A stretch of DNA of 64,000 nucleotides from positions 62,001-126,000 of the forward strand of contig NZ_JAHPYF010000002.1 in NCBI RefSeq assembly GCF_019041915.1. The letters run 5' to 3'. Source of the DNA: Collinsella sp. MSK.8.10 (GTDB lineage Bacteria; Actinomycetota; Coriobacteriia; Coriobacteriales; Coriobacteriaceae). Below, one piece after another: positions 42,757 to 49,895 of this stretch. Within the stretch, counting starts at the first letter, position 1. Every line of letters starts with the position of its first letter. The notes beneath the pieces were generated by a model. That model searched no databases and was not told the DNA's origin. It was given only the letters and a program-made list of their open reading frames with translations. Position numbers and translations under genes: made by a program.

Positions 42757-43428
42757 CTACAGCAGCACGTCGGCAAGCGGACGCTTGGGCACGTGATGCA
42801 CCTGCGCCTCATCGCGCCAGTAATTGATAGAGCCATCCGGGTTGGAGTCGATCGCGTCGACCACCTGTGTCTCGGATGGCACGCCAAAAGCCATGATCAG
42901 CTTGAGCTCGTATCTGTCGTTATCGAGCCCCATGGCATCGATTGCGCGGGGCGTAAAGGCCTTGAACATGCATGCCGCCACCTCGGGCGTGGCGCTGCGA
43001 GCGGCAAGCATCATCGTCTGGGCGGCAATGCCGGTGTCGACCTCGGTGATGGGCGCGGCGGGCTTACCCGGAACAGCGCGCTCGGCAAGAATCGCGATGT
43101 AGCCGGACGGGCGCTCGCCCTCATCGGGACCAGGCCAATCCTTAAGCGCACCGGCCCACGCGAGCTCATCAAATACGCGCGCGCAGTCCTCTGCACCGCT
43201 CACTACATGAAAACGCAGACGCTGAGCATTGGCGCCGCAGGGAGCCAGGTGCGCCAGTTCCGCCAGCTCGAGCAAAAACTCGCGCGGTACGCGCATGGAC
43301 TCGTCAAATCGGCGGCACGTGCGGGCGCGGCGGACCAGCGCGTCAAACGTGTCCAGGCCAAGCTTTTCGCAACCCTGCCTTGCCATCGACTCGGCGCTCA
43401 ACGGCACCACGGGAACTGCTTCGTTCAT
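42757..43428 (-). CDS. Nitroreductase family protein
   Basis: A 223-residue flavin-dependent reductase of the nitroreductase fold. The N-terminal RRARTCRRFDESMRVP is the family's FMN-binding R-x-x-RRF element; LAHLAPCGANAQRLRFHVV is the second FMN loop; DTGIAAQTMMLAA and the C-terminal GVPSE complete the pattern. The natural substrate is not inferable. ATG at 43428 with GGGGG upstream is preferred to TTG at 43440. It is divergent from the HdeD-like gene. Confidence 0.88.
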   Translation of the reverse strand: MNEAVPVVPLSAESMARQGCEKLGLDTFDALVRRARTCRRFDESMRVPREFLLELAELAHLAPCGANAQRLRFHVVSGAEDCARVFDELAWAGALKDWPGPDEGERPSGYIAILAERAVPGKPAAPITEVDTGIAAQTMMLAARSATPEVAACMFKAFTPRAIDAMGLDNDRYELKLIMAFGVPSETQVVDAIDSNPDGSINYWRDEAQVHHVPKRPLADVLL

Positions 43429-43663
43429 AGGAACCCCCAAATAAAAGGCAATTGTTCTTAGGAGAATCTAACCTAAAACGTAGGCAATTACACTCAACGG
43501 CATAATGTTCTACACCTGTTGAATATCCCACATCCAAACGGGAACAAAGGTAACAATTCGGGAAGATGAGGCTCCCATTCGCCCTTCCCGCCCCACACGA
43601 CGGCGCCCTTGGGCGATACTGGTTGCAAGAGCTACTGCTTACGCTGCACGGAAAGGAGACATC
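43429..43663. other. Divergent intergenic region without genes
   Basis: 235 bases between the nitroreductase and the HdeD-like gene. The half near the nitroreductase is AT-rich, as expected for promoters, but no convincing -35/-10 pair or operator was found. Confidence 0.3.
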
Positions 43664-44266
43664 ATGGGCATCTTTAAGAACGATGACAAGCAATCGAGCG
43701 CGTTTGGATTTGACGAGAAAAGCATGGCAGGCAAGGCCGTCAAGGCCGTGCGCTGGATTTACGCCATCACGGGCGTCTTGGCGCTCGTCGCCGGCATCGC
43801 ACTGCTGTTTGCGCCCGCCAAGTCCCTCGTCTTCCTGACGACCGTCTTGGGCATCTACTTTGTGATCACGGCCGCGATCAGGCTGTTTACCGCTGTTTTC
43901 GAGCCGCTGCTGCCCACCGGCTGGCGCGTTACGAGCATCATCTCCAACCTGCTCATCATTCTGGGCGGCGTCATAATCCTGCGCAACCAGGCCTTCTCGA
44001 CCGCGACGCTCACCACACTTGTAGTGGTCGTCGCCGGCTTTGGCTGGATCGTCGAGGGCGTCATGTCGATTCTGGAATCCGAGCTTTCCGCCAACCGCGC
44101 CCTCGCCATCCTGAGCGGCGCACTCTCCATCATCGCGGGCATGTTCGTGTTTATCTATCCGCTGTGGTCGGCCAAGATGCTCGTCATCTTTAGCGGCGCC
44201 GCGCTGCTGGTGTTTGGCGTGACGCTGATTGTTCGCGCTATTCAATTTGGCAAACTGGTGCGCTAG
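43664..44266 (+). CDS. HdeD-like membrane protein (DUF308)
   Basis: A 200-residue membrane protein with a short charged N-terminus and six hydrophobic helices arranged as three hairpin pairs (about residues 33-52, 55-80, 90-107, 115-133, 145-165, 172-192), typical of the HdeD/DUF308 family linked to acid or envelope stress. The internal repeats each contain a short G-rich turn. AAAGGAG lies before the ATG. The next gene starts directly at the base after its stop, so the two are translated together. Confidence 0.88.
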   Translation: MGIFKNDDKQSSAFGFDEKSMAGKAVKAVRWIYAITGVLALVAGIALLFAPAKSLVFLTTVLGIYFVITAAIRLFTAVFEPLLPTGWRVTSIISNLLIILGGVIILRNQAFSTATLTTLVVVVAGFGWIVEGVMSILESELSANRALAILSGALSIIAGMFVFIYPLWSAKMLVIFSGAALLVFGVTLIVRAIQFGKLVR

Positions 44267-44749
44267 ATGCCAAAGACGCTTTTTATTGATGCCGACGCTT
44301 GCCCGGTCACGCGCGAGTCGATCGACTGCGCGCGGAGGGCGGGCGTCGCCGTCGTTATCGCCGGCAACAGCACGCAGAACCTGGAACGCCACATTCGCCG
44401 CGACGATCCACGCGACGCCGAGCACGCTCGTCGGGGCTTTTGGGTCACGACGCTCGATGTGAGTGTGGGAGCCGATAGCGCCGACTTTGCTATTGTCGAG
44501 CGCCTGCAGGCTGGCGACGTGGTCGTGACGCAGGACATAGGCCTGGCGAGCATGGTGCTCGGACGCGATGCCGCCGCCATCGGCGTGCGCGGGCGCGTCT
44601 ACGATAAGGCGACCATCGACATGCAACTGTTTATTCGCCACGAGGAAAAGAAGGTGCGCCGCGCCGGGGGACGCACCCGCGGTCCGGCAGCCTTCACCAG
44701 CGAGGACCGCGCCCGCTTTAAGCGCAACCTCACCGAGCTGTTACGCTAA
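44267..44749 (+). CDS. YaiI/YqxD family protein (DUF188)
   Basis: A 160-residue protein with the family's DADACPVTRES start, VTTLDVSVGADSADFAI in the middle and GDVVVTQDIGLASMVL, which together form a PIN-like acidic site. The C-terminus is basic (RRAGGRTRGP, then RARFKRNL). The function is unknown, although the fold suggests a nuclease-like site. It begins immediately after the HdeD-like stop codon. Confidence 0.93.
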   Translation: MPKTLFIDADACPVTRESIDCARRAGVAVVIAGNSTQNLERHIRRDDPRDAEHARRGFWVTTLDVSVGADSADFAIVERLQAGDVVVTQDIGLASMVLGRDAAAIGVRGRVYDKATIDMQLFIRHEEKKVRRAGGRTRGPAAFTSEDRARFKRNLTELLR

Positions 44750-44768
44750 ACAAGGTAGATTTTTGGGC

Positions 44769-45857
44769 TTAGAGCCCAAAGGCGGAGAGAACGAGGCCCC
44801 AGCCGGCACCGATGACGTACATCATGATCAGGAACAGGACGTTTTCGCGGGCGCTGCGGTTGGTGCGGAACAGCACCAGGTAGCCCACGCCGGCGGAAAT
44901 GAGCGTGCCGGCGAGCATCGGCGCCAGCTGCAGCGCACCTTCGAGGTACAACTGCGTAATAACGACGCTGGCCGAGCAGTTGGGGATCAGACCGACAAGC
45001 GCCGAGCCCAGGACGGCGAGTGTCTCATTGCCGCGCAGGAACTGCTCGATTGCGGACTCGCCAAAGGTCTCAAGGACGGCGACCAGAATTAGCGTCACCA
45101 GGAAAATGAATACCGACACCTGCACGGTGTGCGAGATTGCGCTGCGGATAATCGACACGACGGGCGCGCCTTCGTGTAAGTGGGAGTGATCGTGGCCGTG
45201 GTGGTGTTCATGCTCGCCCCCATGACCGTGATCGTGGCCGTGTCCGTGGTCGGGTTCGCCCTCGTCTTCATCGCAGCCGCAATGGTCGCGCTCACACAGC
45301 TCGTGGATGTGATCGGCGCTCACGCCCGCCTCGGCCACCTCGTCAATGATGTCGCCACCGCTGTGGTCATCGTGCGCGCAGTTCACGTGGGCCGGATTGA
45401 CCGCGGTCCCCAGCACGGTACGGCGGATCGCCGCATGCGCGCGGGCATTACGACGAAGGCCGCGGATAGCCGCATCCACGATAAAGCCCGTGACCAGCGC
45501 GATCAGCGCCTTCGAAGCCAAAAGCATCGCCATGGTCTGCACGGGGACTTGCTCGGCGAGCAACAGCGGCAACATCTCGTCGGAGGTCGAGAGGAACACG
45601 GCGACCAGCGTGCCCAGCGTCACGACACGGCCGGCGTACAGCGTTGCTGCCATGGCCGAAAAGCCGCACTGCGGCACCATGCCCAGCAGCGAGCCAACCA
45701 CGGGACCCGCGGCGCCGGCGCGCTTGATAGCGCCGTTGACGCGATCGCCCGCAACGTGCTCAAGGGTTTCAAGAGCCAAATACGTCACCAACAAAAACGG
45801 CACCAGCGACAGCGTGTCCTTACCGGCGTCGAGCAGAATATCAATCAGTAAATCCAT
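44769..45857 (-). CDS. Putative 10-TM heavy-metal exporter (ArsP_2-like), annotated elsewhere as manganese transporter
   Basis: A 362-residue membrane protein. Two bundles of about five helices each (residues about 5-150 and 235-360) flank a long cytosolic or external loop with a striking His-rich cluster (residues about 200-232, repeated HGHDHGH and EHHHGHDHSH), which surely binds metal ions. Each bundle contains a Cys-Gly/Ser motif (PQCGFSA, PNCSASV) in equivalent positions, showing internal duplication; these are typical of this exporter family. The transported metal is unknown. Its promoter must lie in the 171-base gap to the divergent exonuclease gene. Confidence 0.82.
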   Translation of the reverse strand: MDLLIDILLDAGKDTLSLVPFLLVTYLALETLEHVAGDRVNGAIKRAGAAGPVVGSLLGMVPQCGFSAMAATLYAGRVVTLGTLVAVFLSTSDEMLPLLLAEQVPVQTMAMLLASKALIALVTGFIVDAAIRGLRRNARAHAAIRRTVLGTAVNPAHVNCAHDDHSGGDIIDEVAEAGVSADHIHELCERDHCGCDEDEGEPDHGHGHDHGHGGEHEHHHGHDHSHLHEGAPVVSIIRSAISHTVQVSVFIFLVTLILVAVLETFGESAIEQFLRGNETLAVLGSALVGLIPNCSASVVITQLYLEGALQLAPMLAGTLISAGVGYLVLFRTNRSARENVLFLIMMYVIGAGWGLVLSAFGL

Positions 45858-46028
45858 GACGGATGGAACCTTTCGTGTCTTTCGGCAGCATTGTAAAAGT
45901 CCTAGCGGTCAACTAGGGTATTGTAGTTGTCCCGGGCGCGGTGCCAATAGTTGCCCATGGTAAACTATCATCTCGCCACAACTCAGTAACCCCGAGCCGC
46001 GCGACGCGGCCCGTCCAAGGAGCAGCAT

Positions 46029-46997
46029 ATGAACGTATCGCAAGCACTCGAATACGAGCGCCAGCCGTTTATCCCCATGTTTATCTACGGCGATCACGGC
46101 GCCATGGAGTCCGAGCGCCAGAAGGGCGAGGAGGCCCTCAAGGTGCTCGAGACCGAGTACTTTACTGCCGAGGGCGACCCCGGCTTCGACTTTGCCACCG
46201 TGCGCGACCTGGCCGACCGCAACCGCGACCTGTGCGACCAGATTGGCGAGGCGCGCCTGCGCAACGTGACGCCCGCGACGCTCTCGCGCGGTCTGTCCGA
46301 CGCCGACACCTGCGCCGCCATCGGCAAGATGCAAAAGCGCACCGCCGCGTCCGTTATGCGCGAGATCCGCGGTGACCGCGACGCACTCGGCGTGGCCTAT
46401 GCCCGCAAGCCCATCCAGGGCACGGTGCTCGGCATCGACATCGAGACCACCGGTCGCGCGCCCGAGCGCGGCTACATCATCAACGTGGGCTGGGAGATTA
46501 TGGATCTCACCAGCGACGCCGTGCCGCATGACGCCGAGGCGCACTACTGCGGCCTGCCCGACATCTACCGCGGCGAGGATGTGCCGCTATCGAACATCCA
46601 TCACATCACCTGGGACGACATCGACGGCAAAAAGCCGTTCCGCGAGAACAAGGAGCTGCAGAAGCAGCTGCTCAAGCTCATGAAGAAGTACCCGTACATG
46701 GCACACAATGCCGCCTTCGAGGACAGCTGGTTCAAAATTCATCTGGACGGTTACGCCGAGGCACGCCGCGCAGGCAAGATCATCGTCATCGACTCGCGCC
46801 AGATCTGCCGCAGCCTGGACGCCGACGTGCGCTCGCTCCCCCGCGAGTCCGCGCCCGCTGCGCTCGAGAACTGGGCGCGCCGCCGTGGCACCCTCGCCGC
46901 CGACGCCAACGAGCAGCACCTGGGCCTCGACGACACCGACCTCATGCTCCGTACCGTCCAGGCCGAGTTCAACCTCAAGAACCTGTTTGCGAAATAA
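46029..46997 (+). CDS. DnaQ-like 3'-5' exonuclease
   Basis: 322 residues. The first 130 residues are helical and of unknown role; the exonuclease domain follows with Exo I DIETTG at 137-142, Exo II in YMAHNAAFEDSWF near 222 and Exo III in HLGLDDTDLM near 300. All acidic metal-binding residues of the DEDD family are present. The N-terminal extension is not typical of the polymerase III epsilon subunit, so a repair or RNA-processing role is as likely as proofreading. CAAGGAG stands before the ATG. Confidence 0.88.
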   Translation: MNVSQALEYERQPFIPMFIYGDHGAMESERQKGEEALKVLETEYFTAEGDPGFDFATVRDLADRNRDLCDQIGEARLRNVTPATLSRGLSDADTCAAIGKMQKRTAASVMREIRGDRDALGVAYARKPIQGTVLGIDIETTGRAPERGYIINVGWEIMDLTSDAVPHDAEAHYCGLPDIYRGEDVPLSNIHHITWDDIDGKKPFRENKELQKQLLKLMKKYPYMAHNAAFEDSWFKIHLDGYAEARRAGKIIVIDSRQICRSLDADVRSLPRESAPAALENWARRRGTLAADANEQHLGLDDTDLMLRTVQAEFNLKNLFAK

Positions 46998-47062
46998 CCG
47001 ATCCACCTGCGGGAGCGCCCGCCAGGCACAGCACAATCCGTCTGGGCGCACCGGCACGCAGT

Positions 47063-47099
47063 AAACTAGGGCGCAGCCTTATGACTGCACCCTAGTTTT
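47063..47099 (+). terminator. Terminator after the exonuclease gene
   Basis: AAACTAGGG-C-GCAG pairs with CTGC-A-CCCTAGTTT with one internal mismatch; the stem ends in TTTT. It lies 65 bases after the stop codon. Confidence 0.85.
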
Positions 47100-47146
47100 C
47101 ATCAAAACGAGCAAATACGCGTGCTTCACACAGTCGACTGGTTGGC

Positions 47147-47335
47147 CCACCTACATTTTTCGAGTTGTTCGGCCAGCTGAACCACTAGTCAAGGCCCCTC
47201 GAACCGCAATCGAGCGCTGTAGTCGCCTTAATTTCGCAACCAAGCCCCATTAATCTACCTGAATCAATTCGAATAAGACGTTGCGATCGCACCATTCATT
47301 TAGGATAAGGCCGAATAACTCAAATTATGTTGGTG
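47147..47335. repeat. MITE-like element upstream of the second nuclease-like gene
   Basis: Inverted arms of about 27 bases at 47148-47174 and 47309-47335 (22 of 27 positions paired), with the word TTCGGCC at their inner ends. The interior is noncoding. A second element with the same arms lies at 48779-48996, so the nuclease-like gene is bracketed by two copies. Confidence 0.7.
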
Positions 47336-47519
47336 AGGCATCTGGACGGTCGGCAAAAACGCTTAGAGGCTACGAATTCGCAACTAAAGTTCACCAAAAA
47401 AAGCGCAGCTGGCAGAAACCTCCCCAGCCGAAGCTGCTCCCTCGATACGACAGCTCAAAAGTCCACCGTTTGCAGAAGATAAGCTGCGCCCCAATACCGT
47501 TGCCCGAAGTTTCGAGCGT

Positions 47520-48758
47520 ATGTGGCGTCTGCTATGCCATCATGCGCGTATGGGAATCGTTCTGTCACATACCACGGCACGCGCTGTATACCAAACAGCC
47601 AACTCACTCGCAAGCTACGCGATCGATCCCTTACCTATGGAAAAGATCAGGGTGTCTGCGCCGACCACGTCCGACCTGGAAGCGGCGCGAGCATGGCTCA
47701 ACAGAAAGAATGTCGATTCTGAAAGCATCCATGTGCTGACGTTTTCCAATAATGCCAAAAGGCACCGTAAGGGCTGCATCTGCCACTGCACGCGCTATAC
47801 GTTTAATGCAGAAAGCTACCTAGAACTCGAGCCGAACGTCTACATCGTCGATATCAAGCTGTGCGCGTTAGAAGCAACAGCCGACCTCAACCTTACTGAG
47901 CTCGTTGAGTATTACTTTGAAATCTGCGGCTTCTACGCGCTTGAAACGTCCGACGAAACTCAATATCGCGAGCGCCCAGCCCTAACCAGCGTTGAAGAGC
48001 TCAGAGCCTTCTTTTCAAAGGCATCGGGGTATCGTGGATCCAATAAAGCCCTTAAGGCACTTTCTTATGTACGCGGAGGCTGTCGCTCTCCACTCGAAAC
48101 GGCGTTTGTCATGATGCTGACAATGCCCAAGTCAATGGGTGGCTTAGCCATACGTGCCATCAAAACGGATTATCCGATCCCAGTCCCCAAAAGATACGCC
48201 GCACTAACGCGACGGACGGTTTTCTACCTCGACGCGCTGCTCGAAAATTCGATGACCGATATCGAATACAACGGCTTTTACCACGACGAGCCCGAGCAGC
48301 AATCAATTGACGAGGAACGCCGAAACACGCTGCGAAACATGGGATATGCCGTTATCACAGTTAGTCGTCATTCGTTTTTCAAGCAGTCCACTTTTAGACG
48401 AGTCATGGAAGCGATTCGCATTCGCGAGAAGATCTGGCCCGGTCGGCTACCGGATAACTTCGCCATCCTGCAAGAAACTCTTCGTCAATTTGTCTTGCGG
48501 CGCTACTTCGAATACGGTCGCCGCGTCCTGGAGGCACTCAAAGAAGAAGAGACCACCAAGCGCGAAATTGCAAGCCAATATCCGCAAGCTGATGACCCGA
48601 GCATCAACGATGTGCCCGAACCCGATGACATGCAACACGTTGGGGCCCTTGCTGAGGAAATCAATGGGCCTTGGGAATGCGACATGTCCGTAAAAATCGA
48701 TGAGAACCGCACGGAAGACGACACGATTATTGATCTAATTGAGAATTCGCTCTTCTAA
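47520..48758 (+). CDS. PD-(D/E)XK-like endonuclease-fold protein, paralogue of 38202-39251
   Basis: 412 residues. It shares with the protein at 38.2 kb the blocks RGGCRSPLETAFVMMLT with GGL following, a Y-x-D...DIEYNG nuclease-like core, an R-x-x-LRNMGYAVI block and a C-terminal F-R-x-V-M-E-x-I helix. The N-terminal half has a Cys/His-containing segment (HRKGCICHCTRY). The acidic C-terminus ends with DENRTEDDTIIDLIE. The nuclease Glu-x-Lys residues are less clear than in the paralogue. Start is uncertain: ATG 47520 or 47550, both with poor ribosome sites. Lower GC and flanking inverted repeats suggest transfer. Confidence 0.6.
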   Translation: MWRLLCHHARMGIVLSHTTARAVYQTANSLASYAIDPLPMEKIRVSAPTTSDLEAARAWLNRKNVDSESIHVLTFSNNAKRHRKGCICHCTRYTFNAESYLELEPNVYIVDIKLCALEATADLNLTELVEYYFEICGFYALETSDETQYRERPALTSVEELRAFFSKASGYRGSNKALKALSYVRGGCRSPLETAFVMMLTMPKSMGGLAIRAIKTDYPIPVPKRYAALTRRTVFYLDALLENSMTDIEYNGFYHDEPEQQSIDEERRNTLRNMGYAVITVSRHSFFKQSTFRRVMEAIRIREKIWPGRLPDNFAILQETLRQFVLRRYFEYGRRVLEALKEEETTKREIASQYPQADDPSINDVPEPDDMQHVGALAEEINGPWECDMSVKIDENRTEDDTIIDLIENSLF

Positions 48759-48778
48759 AGGCGGTCTCTGCGGATGTC

Positions 48779-48996
48779 CACCTACATTTTTCGACTTATT
48801 CGGCCATCGATGTGCCTGATTGGCCGCAGCAATGCTCAATATAACTTTAGATAAAACTGATTCTGCAGGAACTCCCGTAGAGAAAGAACTGATTCTCACG
48901 GTATTTAACAAGATAAAGTACAAATATGAACAGCTCTAATGCTTCTCGAGGCGGTTTTCTTAGCATGCTGGCCGAACATCTCGAAATATGTTGGCG
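48779..48996. repeat. MITE-like element downstream of the second nuclease-like gene
   Basis: Inverted arms at 48779-48805 and 48970-48996, 27 bases each, homologous to the arms at 47148-47174 and 47309-47335. The interior is AT-rich with no gene. The element starts 20 bases after the nuclease-like stop codon. Confidence 0.7.
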
Positions 48997-49073
48997 AGCA
49001 TTGCGTCGATGCATCTTAACCCACAGAAAATCGCAGAGGCGGCAAACAGTCATCGAAATTATCGCAAATTGTA

Positions 49074-49130
49074 TTGACATGTGAACATGCGCTCATATAA
49101 TCGGAAGTGAGTTATATGAGCGCATGTTCA
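49074..49130 (+). promoter_or_regulatory. Promoter and ArsR-type operator of the metal-efflux operon
   Basis: TTGACA (49074-49079), 16-base spacer, TATAAT (49096-49101): a consensus promoter. A perfect 19-base inverted repeat, TGAACATGCGCTCATATAA (49082-49100) and its complement (49112-49130), covers the -10 box and start site. Each arm contains the TGAACA/TGTTCA type half-sites known for SmtB/CadC repressors, so the ArsR gene product should repress its own operon here. Confidence 0.9.
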
Positions 49131-49147
49131 TATGAAAGGATATTGCA

Positions 49148-49513
49148 GTGAGCATCCGCGATGATGAAACGAAACCCGACATCGAGGCCACCGAACCCGT
49201 GATCTCCACCACCTGCTCGCCCGAGGACCTTCCCGACGAGGAACTTCTCTACGACCTCGCCGACCTGTTCAAGGTCTTCAGCGACACCACGCGCATCAAG
49301 ATTCTCTATGCCCTCATGGGGCGCGAGCTCTGCGTGGCCGACATCGCCGAGGCGACCGCAACCTCGCAGTCGGCAGTATCGCACCAGCTGCGCACGCTTA
49401 AGCAGTCGCACCTGGTCAAGTTCCGCCGCGACGGCCGCAACATCCTCTACTCGCTTGCCGACGATCACGTCTACACCATGCTCAACCAGGGCATGAGCCA
49501 TATCTGCGAATAG
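49148..49513 (+). CDS. ArsR/SmtB family zinc-type metalloregulator
   Basis: A 121-residue winged-helix repressor. The HTH is ELCVADIAEATATSQSAVSH at about 60-79. The C-terminal helix holds a complete alpha-5 metal site: D105, H107, H118 and E121 in the spacing D-x-H-x10-H-x2-E of SmtB/CzrA, which senses zinc. Metal binding would release the operator. The start is GTG at 49148 with AAAGGA 8 bases upstream. It is the first gene of a metal-efflux cluster. Confidence 0.93.
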   Translation: MSIRDDETKPDIEATEPVISTTCSPEDLPDEELLYDLADLFKVFSDTTRIKILYALMGRELCVADIAEATATSQSAVSHQLRTLKQSHLVKFRRDGRNILYSLADDHVYTMLNQGMSHICE

Positions 49514-49576
49514 CAACCAACCACGGTACCAGCGCGGCCTGCACCCAAGCCGCAAAAACAAGGAAAGGAACCCGCC

Positions 49577-49795
49577 ATGAAAAAGCAGTTCAAACTCGAC
49601 GAGATCGACTGCGCCAACTGTGCGCGCGAGCTTCAGGACGAGCTGGCCAAGCTCGAGGGCGTCAAATCCGTGTCCGTCAACTTTATGACCCAGAAGCTGA
49701 CGCTCGAGGCCGATGACGCCGAGTTCGACGAGGTGCTCAACCGCGTCGTGGAATTCACCGCCGACGCCGAGCCGGACTGCGAGATCATTCTCTAG
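49577..49795 (+). CDS. Heavy-metal-associated (HMA) domain protein
   Basis: A 72-residue stand-alone ferredoxin-fold metal-binding domain with C-x-x-C at residues 12 and 15 (DCANC). Such domains normally form the N-terminus of P1B-type ATPases; here the ATPase encoded next lacks one, so this protein probably delivers metal to it in trans. It is 63 bases after the repressor gene and ends in its own terminator. Confidence 0.93.
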   Translation: MKKQFKLDEIDCANCARELQDELAKLEGVKSVSVNFMTQKLTLEADDAEFDEVLNRVVEFTADAEPDCEIIL

Positions 49796-49816
49796 CCCAG
49801 GTTTACGCCAGCCTGC

Positions 49817-49840
49817 AAGGCCGCGCTTGCCGCGGCCTTT
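49817..49840 (+). terminator. Hairpin between HMA and ATPase genes
   Basis: AAGGCCGCG-CTTGC-CGCGGCCTT, 9 perfect pairs. Only TTTG follows, so it may attenuate rather than stop transcription into the ATPase gene. Confidence 0.6.
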
Positions 49841-49850
49841 GCTCGCGAAA

Positions 49851-49872
49851 TTATATGAGCGAGTGTTCATAC
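49851..49872 (+). promoter_or_regulatory. Second ArsR-type operator, in front of the P-type ATPase
   Basis: TTATATGAGCGAGTGTTCAT matches the right arm of the operator at 49112-49130 in all but two or three bases. It lies about 25 bases upstream of the ATPase start, implying separate zinc-responsive control of that gene. Confidence 0.7.
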
Positions 49873-49895
49873 ATTCAATTGGGAGGATACGAGTC

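Noticed and set aside
47281-47739. A 152-residue open frame overlapping the start of the 412-residue gene
   Set aside because: It starts inside an inverted-repeat arm and overlaps the conserved protein in another frame; no family resemblance.
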